A DNA stretch of 64,000 nt, taken from assembly GCF_020536995.1 (NCBI RefSeq), contig NC_068363.1:6905350-6969349 (forward strand). The letters are read 5' to 3'. The position numbers and the translations under genes are program-made. Every line of letters begins with the position of its first letter. Within the stretch, counting starts at the first letter, position 1. A model generated the notes under the pieces. That model was not told where the DNA came from. It made no database searches and saw only the letters and a program-made list of their open reading frames with translations. The DNA comes from Dreissena polymorpha. Its lineage: Eukaryota; Mollusca; Bivalvia; Myida; Dreissenidae. Below are positions 54,140 through 64,000 of this stretch, piece by piece.

Positions 54140-55810
54140 CAGATGAGACGCCGTGTGATGTCTGCTATTTCGTTACGCAGAAGATTTCCATATCCACGGG
54201 TGTTTTTATGTCAAATGTTATGGTTTTTCAATAGATCGTATATTTATCTACAAAACAGCGAATTAGCGTTCACTTTACAGTACAGCCAAAGCGGCACAAA
54301 CATAATCCGCGGCTACGCCACGGCCAGATTATTAGTCCGCGGCGGCCGAATCGTGTGTTCACGCGGCGTATCGCCGTGGCACTCGGCATCGATCCGCGCA
54401 ACGACGCCGAGTCTGTATTAACCACGCGTACTTTCGCGGAGTAAATCCGCCGCATACGTACGCGGCGGATCGAGTGAAAAGATATCCACCTACATGTACA
54501 TACATGTATGTGTAGCGTAGAATTAATTACGCGCAACTGTTTATGTTTCGTTCGATTATCATTATTAAATTTGTAATCCGGAACACACTTCCGAATTTTA
54601 ATGCTTACGCGTCCTTTGGCAAATTCTAGCGTCAAATAAACAGTGCTAAAATATCCTTTGTTTCATAAAAAGCGCGCGAAAATTATGCAGACATGTAGAA
54701 CGTCGTTTGGAAAGTTTGGGTGTATTTTGTGTTGTATAAATACATGAACATCACGTCAGGCGTAAATCGCGTGTTCAGTGGAGAAAAAAAACGCCCCGAT
54801 TAGACGTTATTTCATCATCTCTATAAATAGTAACAAATGCCAAAATGTATTTGATACTTAAGGAAATATCGAGAATGTTTGTGTATCGTAAATATTAACC
54901 AGCATTTGCTTTAAAACTGGAATATACGGGATTATCGGGTAATTAGTAGCGATATTAACTGTATAATATGAACAAAATAAAACGTGTTTATATACGCATA
55001 TTCAAACAATAGTTATAATAAGCTGATAATTAACAAAACTACAAATACGTCGTCACCGTCTTGATTATTGATGTGGCTTCAAACTGCTAATTTTCTCAGC
55101 TAAAATATAATAGCGAAATCAACATGCAATTAATTTATAAATCCACCATATGCTGGGCTGGAGCCTTGACCACTTGTATGTGCGAAAACATAATTACGTG
55201 ACCTTGTTTATGTGTGAAATACATACGCTACGGGCGGGAACCAACTTAATAATTGGCCAGACACATTAACCATGCTTACATGTATATGCTAATACAATCC
55301 GCACACAATAAATTTATTATGATTTTAATTATTATTATAATTGTTCTTTCAAAATTTGTTAACTACATGTAACTAATAATTAAAAAAAAAAATTTCATGA
55401 TCGCATCGACTCGGCATCATGTCGCGGACCGCGGCATGCCTCGGCGGACAGATGCGAAGTTTCGCGGCGAAATGCGACTTGCCGCCGCATACTGACGCGG
55501 CTTCAACGACTGACGCGGCATCGACTCGTTTCGCCTTGCCGCCGCGGATCGCGAAATACGTTTGTTCCGCTTTGGCTGTACTGTACATCATTTTGAATTA
55601 TGTTATTGTGTTAATACTTTCTCGCGTTCTTTTCGCAGCCATTGGTCGACGCCGTCTGCTATTTCGAAAGCTGAAGATTTCCATATCCACTGGCGTTTTT
55701 TTATGTCAAATGTTAGTGTTTTCCAATGGATCGTATACTTATCTACAAAACGGATAAGTAGCGTTCACTTTACATCGTTTGTGATAATGTTATTTTGTTA
55801 ATACTTTTTA
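54140..55810. repeat. Tandem ~190-bp module (TTTCCATATCCACGGGTGT), interrupted
   Basis: The module GCTATTTCG...TTTCCATATCCAC...AATAGATCGTATA...GCGTTCACTTTA occurs at 54165-54277 (continuing at 55584 after an insertion) and again at 55655-55810, and a third time at 63236-63400. At 63236 it directly precedes the 63420 module, so both belong to one larger repeat. Confidence 0.6.
54278..55583. mobile_element. CpG-rich TA-flanked element with CAGTACAGCCAAAGCGG ends
   Basis: Inverted ends CAGTACAGCCAAAGCGGCAC and the complement of GTTCCGCTTTGGCTGTACTG, with one difference, flanked by TA (54276-54277, 55584-55585). The third module copy near 63330 shows the empty site. The outer ~200 bases on both sides are very rich in CG and CGCGG words while the middle is AT-rich. 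The TA target and CAGT start suggest Tc1/mariner-type mobilisation. No transposase frame. Confidence 0.75.
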
Positions 55811-56309
55811 AGCGATCTTTCTGTAGAAGTCGGCCATTTTGACGGGTGTGAAAAAATACCGACATTCCCGCAATTACCAAAATCCCCAGGAATCCCCGAG
55901 ATCCCACGAAATCCCCATTAATATTGTTTATTTATCGAAAAACTGCGTATTTTAATATAGATTGTTGCGAAATACACTGAAATCACTAATGAAATATTGT
56001 TTTATATCAAAGTTTGATTTCGGGGATTTCGGTATATCCACATAGCGCATTTTGTAATTCCGGTTTTGTCAAACTTGCGAAACTTTTTCGTGATTTAATA
56101 AAAAAACTAGATTTTTCCCAGGTATAACGCCTACGCCAACAGGTAGATCGCATTCTTGTCCATATTCATGTCAAATTTCAGCAAAAGTTACCGACCAGTT
56201 TTCAAGGCGCTCAAATTGCGACTATATGCCTCAACTTAATGAAACTTAGCCCCCTTTATCATTCGTTCGAATGAACGTCATCAATGATGACGTCCAATAC
56301 ATCACTCAT
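55811..56309. repeat. Spacer and partial upstream module of array 3
   Basis: After about 200 bases with repeated AATCCCC words (55860-55920), sequence from about 56040 matches the distal part of the 47660-48373 module and ends with the TTCGAATGAACGTCATCAAT palindrome region (56267-56293) and CATCACTCATTCCATA. Confidence 0.6.
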
Positions 56310-57065
56310 TCCATACGAAAAAAAAATGGGTATGAAAAAAATGTGGGTAGGAAAAAAAAACAATTTGGTTACGAAAACAAATTAGAATACGAAAAATATA
56401 GGGAACGAAAAAAATTAGGGTACGAAAAAACTATTTGGGTACAAAAGAAATGGGTACGAATAAAAGTTTTGGTACGAAACAAATTTGGCTACGAAAAAAA
56501 TGGGTACGAAACAAAATTTGGGTACGAAAAAAATTGGGTACAAAAAACATTTCGGTACGAAAAAGATGGGTACGAACAATTTTTTGGGTACGAACAAATG
56601 TGGGTACGAAAACCATTTGGGAACCAAAAAAATGGGTACGAAAAAAAAATTGAGTAAGACAAAAATTGGGAACGGACACATTTGGTACGAAAAAATGGGT
56701 ACGAAAAAAATTTGGGTACGAAAAAAATGGGTACGAAAAAAACTTTGGGTACGAACAAATTTGGGTACGAAAAACATTTGGGTATAAAAAAAATGGGTAC
56801 GAAAAAAAATTGGGTACCAAAAAAATTTGGGTACAAAAAAAAAATTGGGTACGAAAAAAAAATGGGTACGAAAAACATTTGGGTTCGAAAAAAAAGGGGA
56901 CAAAAAAAGAATTGTGTACGAACAAATTAGGGTACAAAAAACATTTGGGTACGAACAAAATGGGTACGAAAAAAAAATGAGGGTACGAAAAAAATTTAAG
57001 GACGAAAAAATGGGTAAAAAAAAATAGGTACGAAAAAAATATGGTTACGAAATATGGGTACGAAT
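56310..57065. repeat. GGGTACGAAAAA minisatellite, array 3
   Basis: About 750 bases of the same unit, more diverged (GGTACGAACAAA, GGAACGAAAA forms). It follows directly on the same CATCACTCATTCCATA word as array 2 does, and is followed by GACGTCAATATAGCACTCATTCCATA at about 57090, so the CATTCCATA word brackets the array. Confidence 0.9.
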
Positions 57066-57984
57066 TTGTTTCTATTTAAAATCAAATGATGACGTCAATA
57101 TAGCACTCATTCCATAAAAACCAGGAGTCAATGACCCCTGGACTGAAATTTTGAGGAGTCAAATTGAAAAATTCTGGGGTCAATTTTGAAGTGCGTTAAT
57201 TGTGTTTTTGTCTGTATTATTCAATTTTTTTAGATAAAAACATGCTCCAAGAGTTACACAATACAAATGTATCTAAAAAAGTTATACTGCGTTATTAAAT
57301 AAAAATACCATGATACATAACACAGCATATTTTAATGAATTGGTACGCAAAGATAAGGACAAAATATCAATAATTTGTGCGAACAATATCGACTTTAAGT
57401 TTTTCAAAAACAAAACATGTTCATTTTACAACTTTTATTATTTCTATCACTATACTATGTTTATTTGTTAAAACAATAAATGCTCATTAAAATCTACTTC
57501 ATCATAACACATTTAAGTAATTTAAGATATGTACCTGTAGCACCTTTTCATCACATATTTATCCTTGTTATATTATCATCATCCCTTTGATATCTTTTGT
57601 ACAAAAACACAATCTAAATGCATGTATATCTATTGCTGTTTATCCGAATACTATACATGTCGGAAATATATACACTTAAGAATGCCTTACCAGTAGTAGT
57701 TTAACTTTAATAATCCAAAATTTCCTTGTTGTTATCTGGTTTAAGAAACCTTATTTAATGTTCGTTAAATCCAATTAATGCTATCTCCATCATTGAATCA
57801 CCATTACTTGTAATTTGAATTGTTGTTGTTGTTTGAATCGCCATATTTTTAATTGAACGCGGGTTTAATGTTAATTTACAATACGTCCGCCAATTACAAT
57901 GTCAAAGGTCAAGACGTTGCAATTTAATTCTACTCGGATAATTTATATCTAATTGAGAAAATGTGTTTTCTTAATGTCAGGGGT
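57066..57984. other. Spacer after array 3
   Basis: AT-rich. It holds a short GAGTCAATGACCCCTGGAC-type fragment at about 57125-57185 that looks repeat-derived. No frame. Confidence 0.35.
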
Positions 57985-58270
57985 TTTTTTGGCCCGATTT
58001 TATAGCCGAAATTCGGCTATGTTCCCAATCCCAAAAAGGATACTTTTTTCCCAAAATGTGACAAAAAATTCCCAATTTCCAAAAAAAAACAAAAAAAAAC
58101 ATGATTATAAAGAGTAATATCAAATTTAGTATTTCCCTAATCAGTGGACTGTTTGTTTGGAATAAAAAGGCTAATGAATTTTATTTTCCCAATTTCATGA
58201 AAATGCCGATAAAATTCCCAATTCCAAAGCCATGGGCTATCTTCCCAAAAAGTGGGAAAAAAACCCTGAA
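57985..58270. repeat. CCCAATTT-rich dispersed repeat (copy 2)
   Basis: Same family as 46440-46870: TAGCCGAAATTCGGCTA palindrome, then CCCAATCCCAAAAAGG, ending with TTTTCCCAATTTCATG and CTTCCCAAAAAGTGGG. Confidence 0.5.
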
Positions 58271-58675
58271 TGTTTATGTGTAGTATTATGACTTGAGAGT
58301 ATAAAAAACAACGCCCGGGGTAGACCTCTATTCCCTCGATTATAGACCGAGTTTCAAATACTGAAACATTAATTTTGATAAGGAGCACTGGCGGATATAT
58401 TACCATGGAACTGGAGATGTTAACTGACTGACCCTCGGGTTAAATTTTTGATGCGTCAAAATGACACACGGCAGAAAAAAGGGTTGCGTCAAAAATGAGT
58501 CATTTTTAATTTGCTCGCGTCAAATCGCAGGATTCTGCTTCTATTGAAATCGCTGGTCCAATATTTGTTTTGAAGTTAAATATGCATACCGATGTTGATG
58601 AAGATTAGACTAACAGTGTAACTTCTGTGGTATAAACATGCTTTTTGTTTGTTTAATATATTAACCAATTTTGTT

Positions 58676-58901
58676 AGCTCAAATGACCCAGTGTCAAACT
58701 TGGCTGAGATTTAATTTATACAAATCTTCTGACCAAACTTCATTAAGATTTGCGCATAAATTTAAGAAAGCGAAACAGTTTTTCAAATTCAGCCAAGTCA
58801 TCATTAGAACAAATGACCTGACCAAGTTTCTTGAAGGATGCACAGTAAATGTGATTTCTAGAGTGGTAACAAGATTTTACTATAGCCACTGGCCCATATA
58901 A
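58676..58901. repeat. Dispersed repeat (GACCAAGTTTCTTGAAGG family)
   Basis: Two diverged units with AAATGACC...TGGCTGAGATTTAA and AAATGACCTGACCAAGTTTC starts. The 76-codon frame through it is not a gene; I know this sequence type as a common dispersed repeat in bivalve DNA. Confidence 0.45.
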
Positions 58902-60193
58902 AGAAAACTGCTATGCCCTCAACGGCCATGGTTTTAAACCGACAGAACATTTTTAACTATACCCAGAATTAATAAAACCTTATCAAACATTAGTAATTTG
59001 AATGACTATACATGTATTAAACACCCCAAAAAACTCATGAATGTAAAATCAAACCCCGTTGTTGTTTACTTTTCAACCCCAGTTTGTGAGAAATAAATGG
59101 GTTTCTAAAATTTATCGCATGGAAATGGTATATACAATACTAATAATTCAACTTGTCATAAAAAATTCGAGTGCACAATTATACTTACAGAGTAATCTGT
59201 CATATCTATTACCTGTCAATAATACCCGAAAGGGGAGTTAGACAGTATACAGTCTTGGCCAAACATGGCCGGACCGACGGCCTGTCTGTCAAATTTACAG
59301 GACTGATTGTCCGGTAAAAAAAACAAAAACAAATTCATAGGTTTGTATAGGTTTGTTTATGGCTCTGAATGTTTTCTGAGGTGCAAAAATAGCAATAGCG
59401 TCTTTATACACGTGCTTTTCCGTACCAACGCTCTTTGTGCTGACGGAATTTTCCGAGGGCACCTGATTGGTCTATTTATGTGCATCTTAAAATGCGGGTC
59501 AGGACGGTCCAAATCCATGACGGCCTAGTCGCTTGACAAGATAATCATAAATCTGATTATTACAATTTAATCAATTTGTGTGGTTTTAATAGCAATAGTA
59601 ATGTATAATAATGATCATTGTCATTCAAACCGTTATTATCTTGGCTATCAATGTCCATGCGTGAAACAGGCCGGTTGTCATTTATCGAGGCCGTTGTAAG
59701 TTTAGGCTGTATTGACCAGACTAATACCTGACATGCGCGCTAAGCATAGCTTAGACTAAAGCCACACACTTTGAAATGAAATACATGTTAATCAATACAT
59801 AAAGATGCAATTTGAAAGTGTGCAAAATTGTCATTAAATCTATAGCCTTACATGTGTATATTCTAATTGGCATAGATAAAATTAAATCTATAGCCTAGTT
59901 AGAAAATAATATATTATTGTTTAAATGGTACCGCTTTTAAACCGAAAGTAGGATTTGTAGACATATATGTCTATTTCGACAAATGCAATTATTTTTAAGT
60001 TTTAAAGCGCAAAAAAGACTGATTTCTACCTTGTAATCACCAGATATATTCTAAATGGCAAAGATAAAAATATGTTTATTATTTATACATAAATTTACTA
60101 TGCCATGCAGTTAATTTTTAGGTGTGTGGCTTTAAGTCATTTACAAAGTTGAGCATATATAATCATTTTTCTACAAATAAATCATCCTCTGAA
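58902..60193. other. Intergenic, little seen
   Basis: Contains GGCCAAACATGGCCGGACCGACGGCC at about 59260, with a GGCC-rich inverted word set, and a duplicated ATCTATAGCCT word at 59838 and 59885. No supported gene. Confidence 0.3.
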
Positions 60194-60265
60194 GCCCCCA
60201 CTGAGATTCAAACTCAGACCTCTTTCCTCTGTGAAGGAAAGTATTCTATCTTGAAATACAAGGGC
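60194..60265 (-). ncRNA. 72-nt tRNA-like sequence, different sequence, same architecture
   Basis: Minus strand: acceptor GCCCTTG/TGGGGGC (three wobble pairs), D arm TTTC-AAGATA-GAAT with one mismatch, a CTTTCC...GGAAAG stem, T arm CTGAG-TTTGAAT-CTCAG. It has the same segment lengths as the other two, total 72. The A-box region does not match the nuclear consensus well. It may be a pseudogene, SINE head or mitochondrial-type sequence. Confidence 0.35.
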
Positions 60266-60429
60266 ATGTAAGAGGAAAGTTAGCTATTTTAAATCTATCA
60301 ACAAATAGATTTGAACAATATTTATATGTTATTAAAATATGCAAACATCCCATAAGTTTATTTTTCACATGACCTTCAAAACAGAACAGACATCTCTGAA
60401 TCTGCAATACATTACATTCTTAAGTGTTA

Positions 60430-62355
60430 ACAAGGTAAATGTTACGACTAACAACAGACGACACACAAAAGGCGATCACAAAATCCAGAGTTTAAAAGAA
60501 TTTACGATACACGAGATACGTATTTCATACTTGACAAGAGCGAAGGAGTCATAAAAAAACTTAATTTATTATTAACAACCAATTACCTCAATTTTAACTT
60601 AAACCCAATGCTTTAAACAATAAAGTTACAATGATATGAACTTCCATTTTCTGTTCTTCCTTCCCTTTCTCAAATTTTATTTAAAATCACACTATTTTTT
60701 AATTATAAAAGTATAAAATGCTAACCATTCTGACCTTAAACACAATATAGGAAACCGTACAACCAACTTGTCGTCATTAAAGTCCAGAGTTTACATGAAA
60801 TTATGTTACACGAGATATGTATTTCATACTACACTACGCGACCCGTTATTTTTTCCGCGATTCTCGCATCACCGCATGTACATGTAACATATATTATGTA
60901 TACACTTACATTATACATTGCAATAATAAAGCTTTTGTTGTTGTTGTATACAATGGGCGTATTAGCTAAAATACTCCCGTTCCGACATGAATTTGATGAA
61001 GTAATGTCGGAAGCTTTAACGGCTCCAAATTAATATAACAGCGCAGAATGATCATGCAATAATTATTGAACATAACATGTAAACATTATTTAAATATATT
61101 CCAGGCCCAAATACACTACCACTTTTCAAATTCCATATTGTTGCCATATACATGTAGCACTGTCTAAATTGAAAGTTGCATAGTGTTTCGTCATTGGTCG
61201 GTTATAAATACCTTGTTTCTCTATACATGGTATTTGATTTAGACAAAACTAATAATTTGGTAATTTACGAGAAATATGATATAAGCTTTTTAAATACGCT
61301 CGTCCCGCATTATGCACTGTACTCTTTACACTTCTGAAAAATGGCGTAGTCATATGGTTCTGTTAATGAAATTCTCAGACATATTTACCGATATAAATGT
61401 GACGAATCACACGAAATCGCGGTGATTTTCCACTCAAAAAGCAAACTGTCCGCCTTGACTCCGCAAATTAGGCAACAATCACGGGTCTCGTAGTGTATAC
61501 ATTGTATATACAGAAGCGAAGGAGTCATAAAAAAACTAAATTTAGTATTAACAACACGCTTACATGTACATCAATTTTAACTTTAATCCTTTGCTCAAAA
61601 CAATAAAGTTACAAAGATATGAACCTCCAATTTTGGTCATCCTTCTCTTTCTCAAAATTTATTAAAAACCACACTATTTTTTTTTTAATTTGTGTATCAA
61701 ATGCTAACCATTCTTACCTAAAACATGATTAAGGAAACCGAAATCTTTACGCAGCGAGTTATTTATTCTTATGGAAGATTAAATTATGCATGACAAAAAT
61801 ACAATCGGAAATATTTTACAATCTTTTGATGCTTTAAAAAATATTTTACTGTTAAATAAAATAACACGTCTGATTTGTCGTCATTAAAATCCAGAGTTTT
61901 AATGAAATTACGTTACACAAGATACGCATTTCATACCATATTAGAGCAAAGGAGACATAAAGAACTAAATTTAGTATAAGCAACACACTTACCTAAATTT
62001 AAACTTTAATCCAATTCTAAAAACAATAAAGTTGCAAGATACAATAACATGCACGCACTTCCATTTTCTGTGATTTTTTTGCGTTCCATTTCTCAAAATT
62101 TATTTACAACCACACTAATTCTTAATTACATTTGTATACGATGCTTAACATAACAAAGCCGTAATCCTGTCGCTGTAAGTTATTTTATTCCTATGAAAAT
62201 TTAAATTATGCATGGCAAACACAAAATCCAAAATAATTTTGGATTCTTTCTATGCTTTAAAACATATTTAACTGCACGACTGACTTGTAGTCATTAAAAT
62301 CCAGAGTTTAAATGAAAATACGCCACACGAGATATAGCTGTATTTCATATCAATT
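60430..62355. repeat. Tandem array of ~430-bp units, partly deleted
   Basis: A unit running from CATAAA(A)GAACTAAATTTAGTATTAACAAC through AACAATAAAGTTACA, TTCCATTTTCTG, TCTCAAAATTTATT, GTCATTAAAATCCAGAGTTT and CACGAGATACGTATTTCATAC occurs in full at about 61505-61945 and 61945-62350, shortened at 60550-60830, and as a tail fragment at 60440-60545. The same blocks frame the insertions in the segmental duplication (41030-43440 and 51690-52620), so that segment is one heavily interrupted unit of the same family. Confidence 0.65.
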
Positions 62356-63235
62356 CATGTGTGCTGAACAAAGGGGCAATTATACACTAGGCTTACAATG
62401 CTCAAACCAAAAGGTTCCAAATTGTTGCAAACAAATAAATTAAACATTCACATTTATCAATTATAATTACAAGCTATTTGTTTTTGTACTGCTATATATT
62501 GTGGTGTGGTCAACTTATGAGAGAATCAGGTGAACCACTGCCCTAATCAGAAATCAGTCTGAATTAATGTTACTCAGCTTTACATATTCTACTAATTATT
62601 AATTAAATAAAAAAATTAAATCTTGACAGAACCTTGTCAAGTTGACGATGCTTATAATTTGAGAAGTTAATGATTTATAATCATCGAGGGGGGTATTCCA
62701 GACGTAAAACATTGCATCATTACATGGAAAACAGCTGCACAACTGTATGCGAAAAGGTAAAACAGTATATTCTATCGAGAACTAACTTGCATAGCAACGT
62801 CCGAAATGTGCAAACTCCGACATCTATTTCGATATTTATAAATTCAAGATGTAACGTTAACTTAACTGTTGTACAGAAATCAAACTATAAAACTTGTGTT
62901 TTGATAAAAAAATAAGCAAAGCAAACCAAAAAAACTTACCCTTTTAACGGCAAAACAATTAATTTATCCAATATTCAACACATGTATTTCCATTCAAATT
63001 ATGCCCTTGAACTTTAACGGTTGATTGCCGTTTCGTTCCACTATCAGTTCGTGCCACTTATATTTGTGTTGTTTATTTTTTATGTTAAGTTTCGTAAGAA
63101 ATAAATGTGTTTGAAAACTTTCTTGTATGGTAATGGTATATAAAATTCAACTCATCGGACAAATTCAAGAACACAATGACACTTACCAAGTTTTCTGAAC
63201 AACCGTACACAGCGCAAAATGCGGGAGCCGCGTGA
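62356..63235. other. Intergenic, no supported feature
   Basis: An 81-codon plus-strand frame at 62670-62915 has no family resemblance and no splice or context support. Otherwise AT-rich sequence. Confidence 0.3.
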
Positions 63236-64000
63236 TGTCTATTTCCATATCCACGGGTGTGTTTATGTCAAATGCTAGTGTTTTTCAATAGATCGTATAC
63301 TTATCTAAAAAACGGCGAAGTAGCGTTCACTTTAATTATTTTGATGATGTTATTTTGTAAATACTTTCTCGCTTTCTTTTCGAACGCATTGGCAGCCATT
63401 TTGAATGTTGGTTGTATACTTCCGAAATTATGTGTTTTAATGACTCTCAAAAATGTTTTAAGTGCAGAAATTGTAGTTTTAAGTATCGATTTCTCGGATT
63501 TATTTTATATATTTTGTTCGCTTATTTGCGTTTAAATTTGATTGTTTGTTGTTTACTTGCGAACTATTTTTCATGTGTACGCTAGTGGATATGTAATCAG
63601 GTTACCATATTTACATCAATGAAATTTAACTGTTGTTTGTTTTTGTTTGTTTTGTTAATATTTTCTAAACGGGTTCAGCTATGTATGTTAAACACAATAT
63701 GAACTTATTTATTAATTTGGGAATAAAATCGCAATATGTATTAATTAAAATCAAATTTGAAGTGTCTATCGCGTGAATTGCCTCCTTGGGTTGAATTGTG
63801 TTTGGGTTGCTATTAACGCTATTAACGCTTCCGGCGAGAACTCATTTTATAGCGATTGCGCAATAAAAAACACCACTTTTTCGTAAATTTATCAAAAACT
63901 GGACTTTTCCCAGATATGACGAATACGCCATCGTGTAGATCGAGTTCTGGTCCATATACATGTCAAATTTCAGCACAAGTGTTGGGCCAGTTTTCAAGAC
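63236..64000. repeat. Full module pair, running off the window
   Basis: TTTCCATATCCACGGGTGT module (63246-63400) followed by the CTAGTGGATATGTAATCAGG module (63420-64000). The order suggests a minisatellite array of the GGGTACGAAAAA type just beyond the right edge. Confidence 0.65.

Noticed and set aside
58671-58901. 76-codon plus-strand frame as a gene
   Set aside because: It follows a dispersed repeat whose units are themselves duplicated in the frame; no splice or domain support.

Overview
The window looks like nuclear DNA of a mollusc, most probably a bivalve (inference). The reasons are AT-rich, intron-rich DNA, frequent TACATGTA-type words, a B-box/beta-propeller TRIM-like gene of the kind expanded in bivalves, a Ty3-type LTR element, and several short dispersed repeats that I associate with bivalve genomes. 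Coding DNA is sparse. I can support one nearly complete host gene, one broken multi-exon gene, and two orphan exons. Most of the rest is repeats, many of them nested, so relative insertion order can be read.

Layout. 1-96 is the tail of an open frame entering from upstream. From 2.2 to 9.9 kb on the minus strand lie three exon-like pieces whose splice phases agree. They match the HTH plus integrase-core family and look like a broken copy. From 9.9 to 12.1 kb is the shared upstream region between that gene and the next one. It holds a run of 12-bp dyads, four of them spaced exactly 20 bp. From 12.1 to 33.3 kb on the plus strand is a three-exon gene for a 521-residue RING-less B-box, coiled-coil, beta-propeller protein. 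Its 13.4-kb first intron holds a ~3.76-kb tandem duplication carrying LINE remnants. The second duplicate is split by a small DNA transposon and, only 12 bp further on, by a gag-only LTR element. A 5'-truncated LINE lies just before exon 2. Intron 2 holds a large inverted trinucleotide array with palindromic flanks and a 1.4-kb element with 48-bp inverted ends.

From 33.3 kb to the end there is almost no host coding sequence. A 5-6-kb segment is duplicated (37.7-44.0 and 48.4-53.8 kb). The copies differ by datable insertions: a TATCCCC-type element only in copy 1, and a solo LTR only in copy 2. A GGGTACGAAAAA minisatellite occurs in three arrays, two of which follow the same upstream module with a CRE-like palindrome. 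A hAT-type element with a perfect 8-bp target duplication and a BED-finger-like frame, a CpG-rich TA-flanked element, three 72-nt tRNA-like sequences and one convincing orphan coding exon (47.2-47.5 kb, minus) complete the region.

Limits: splice sites, repeat borders and family names were read by eye. No database search, alignment program or expression data was available.
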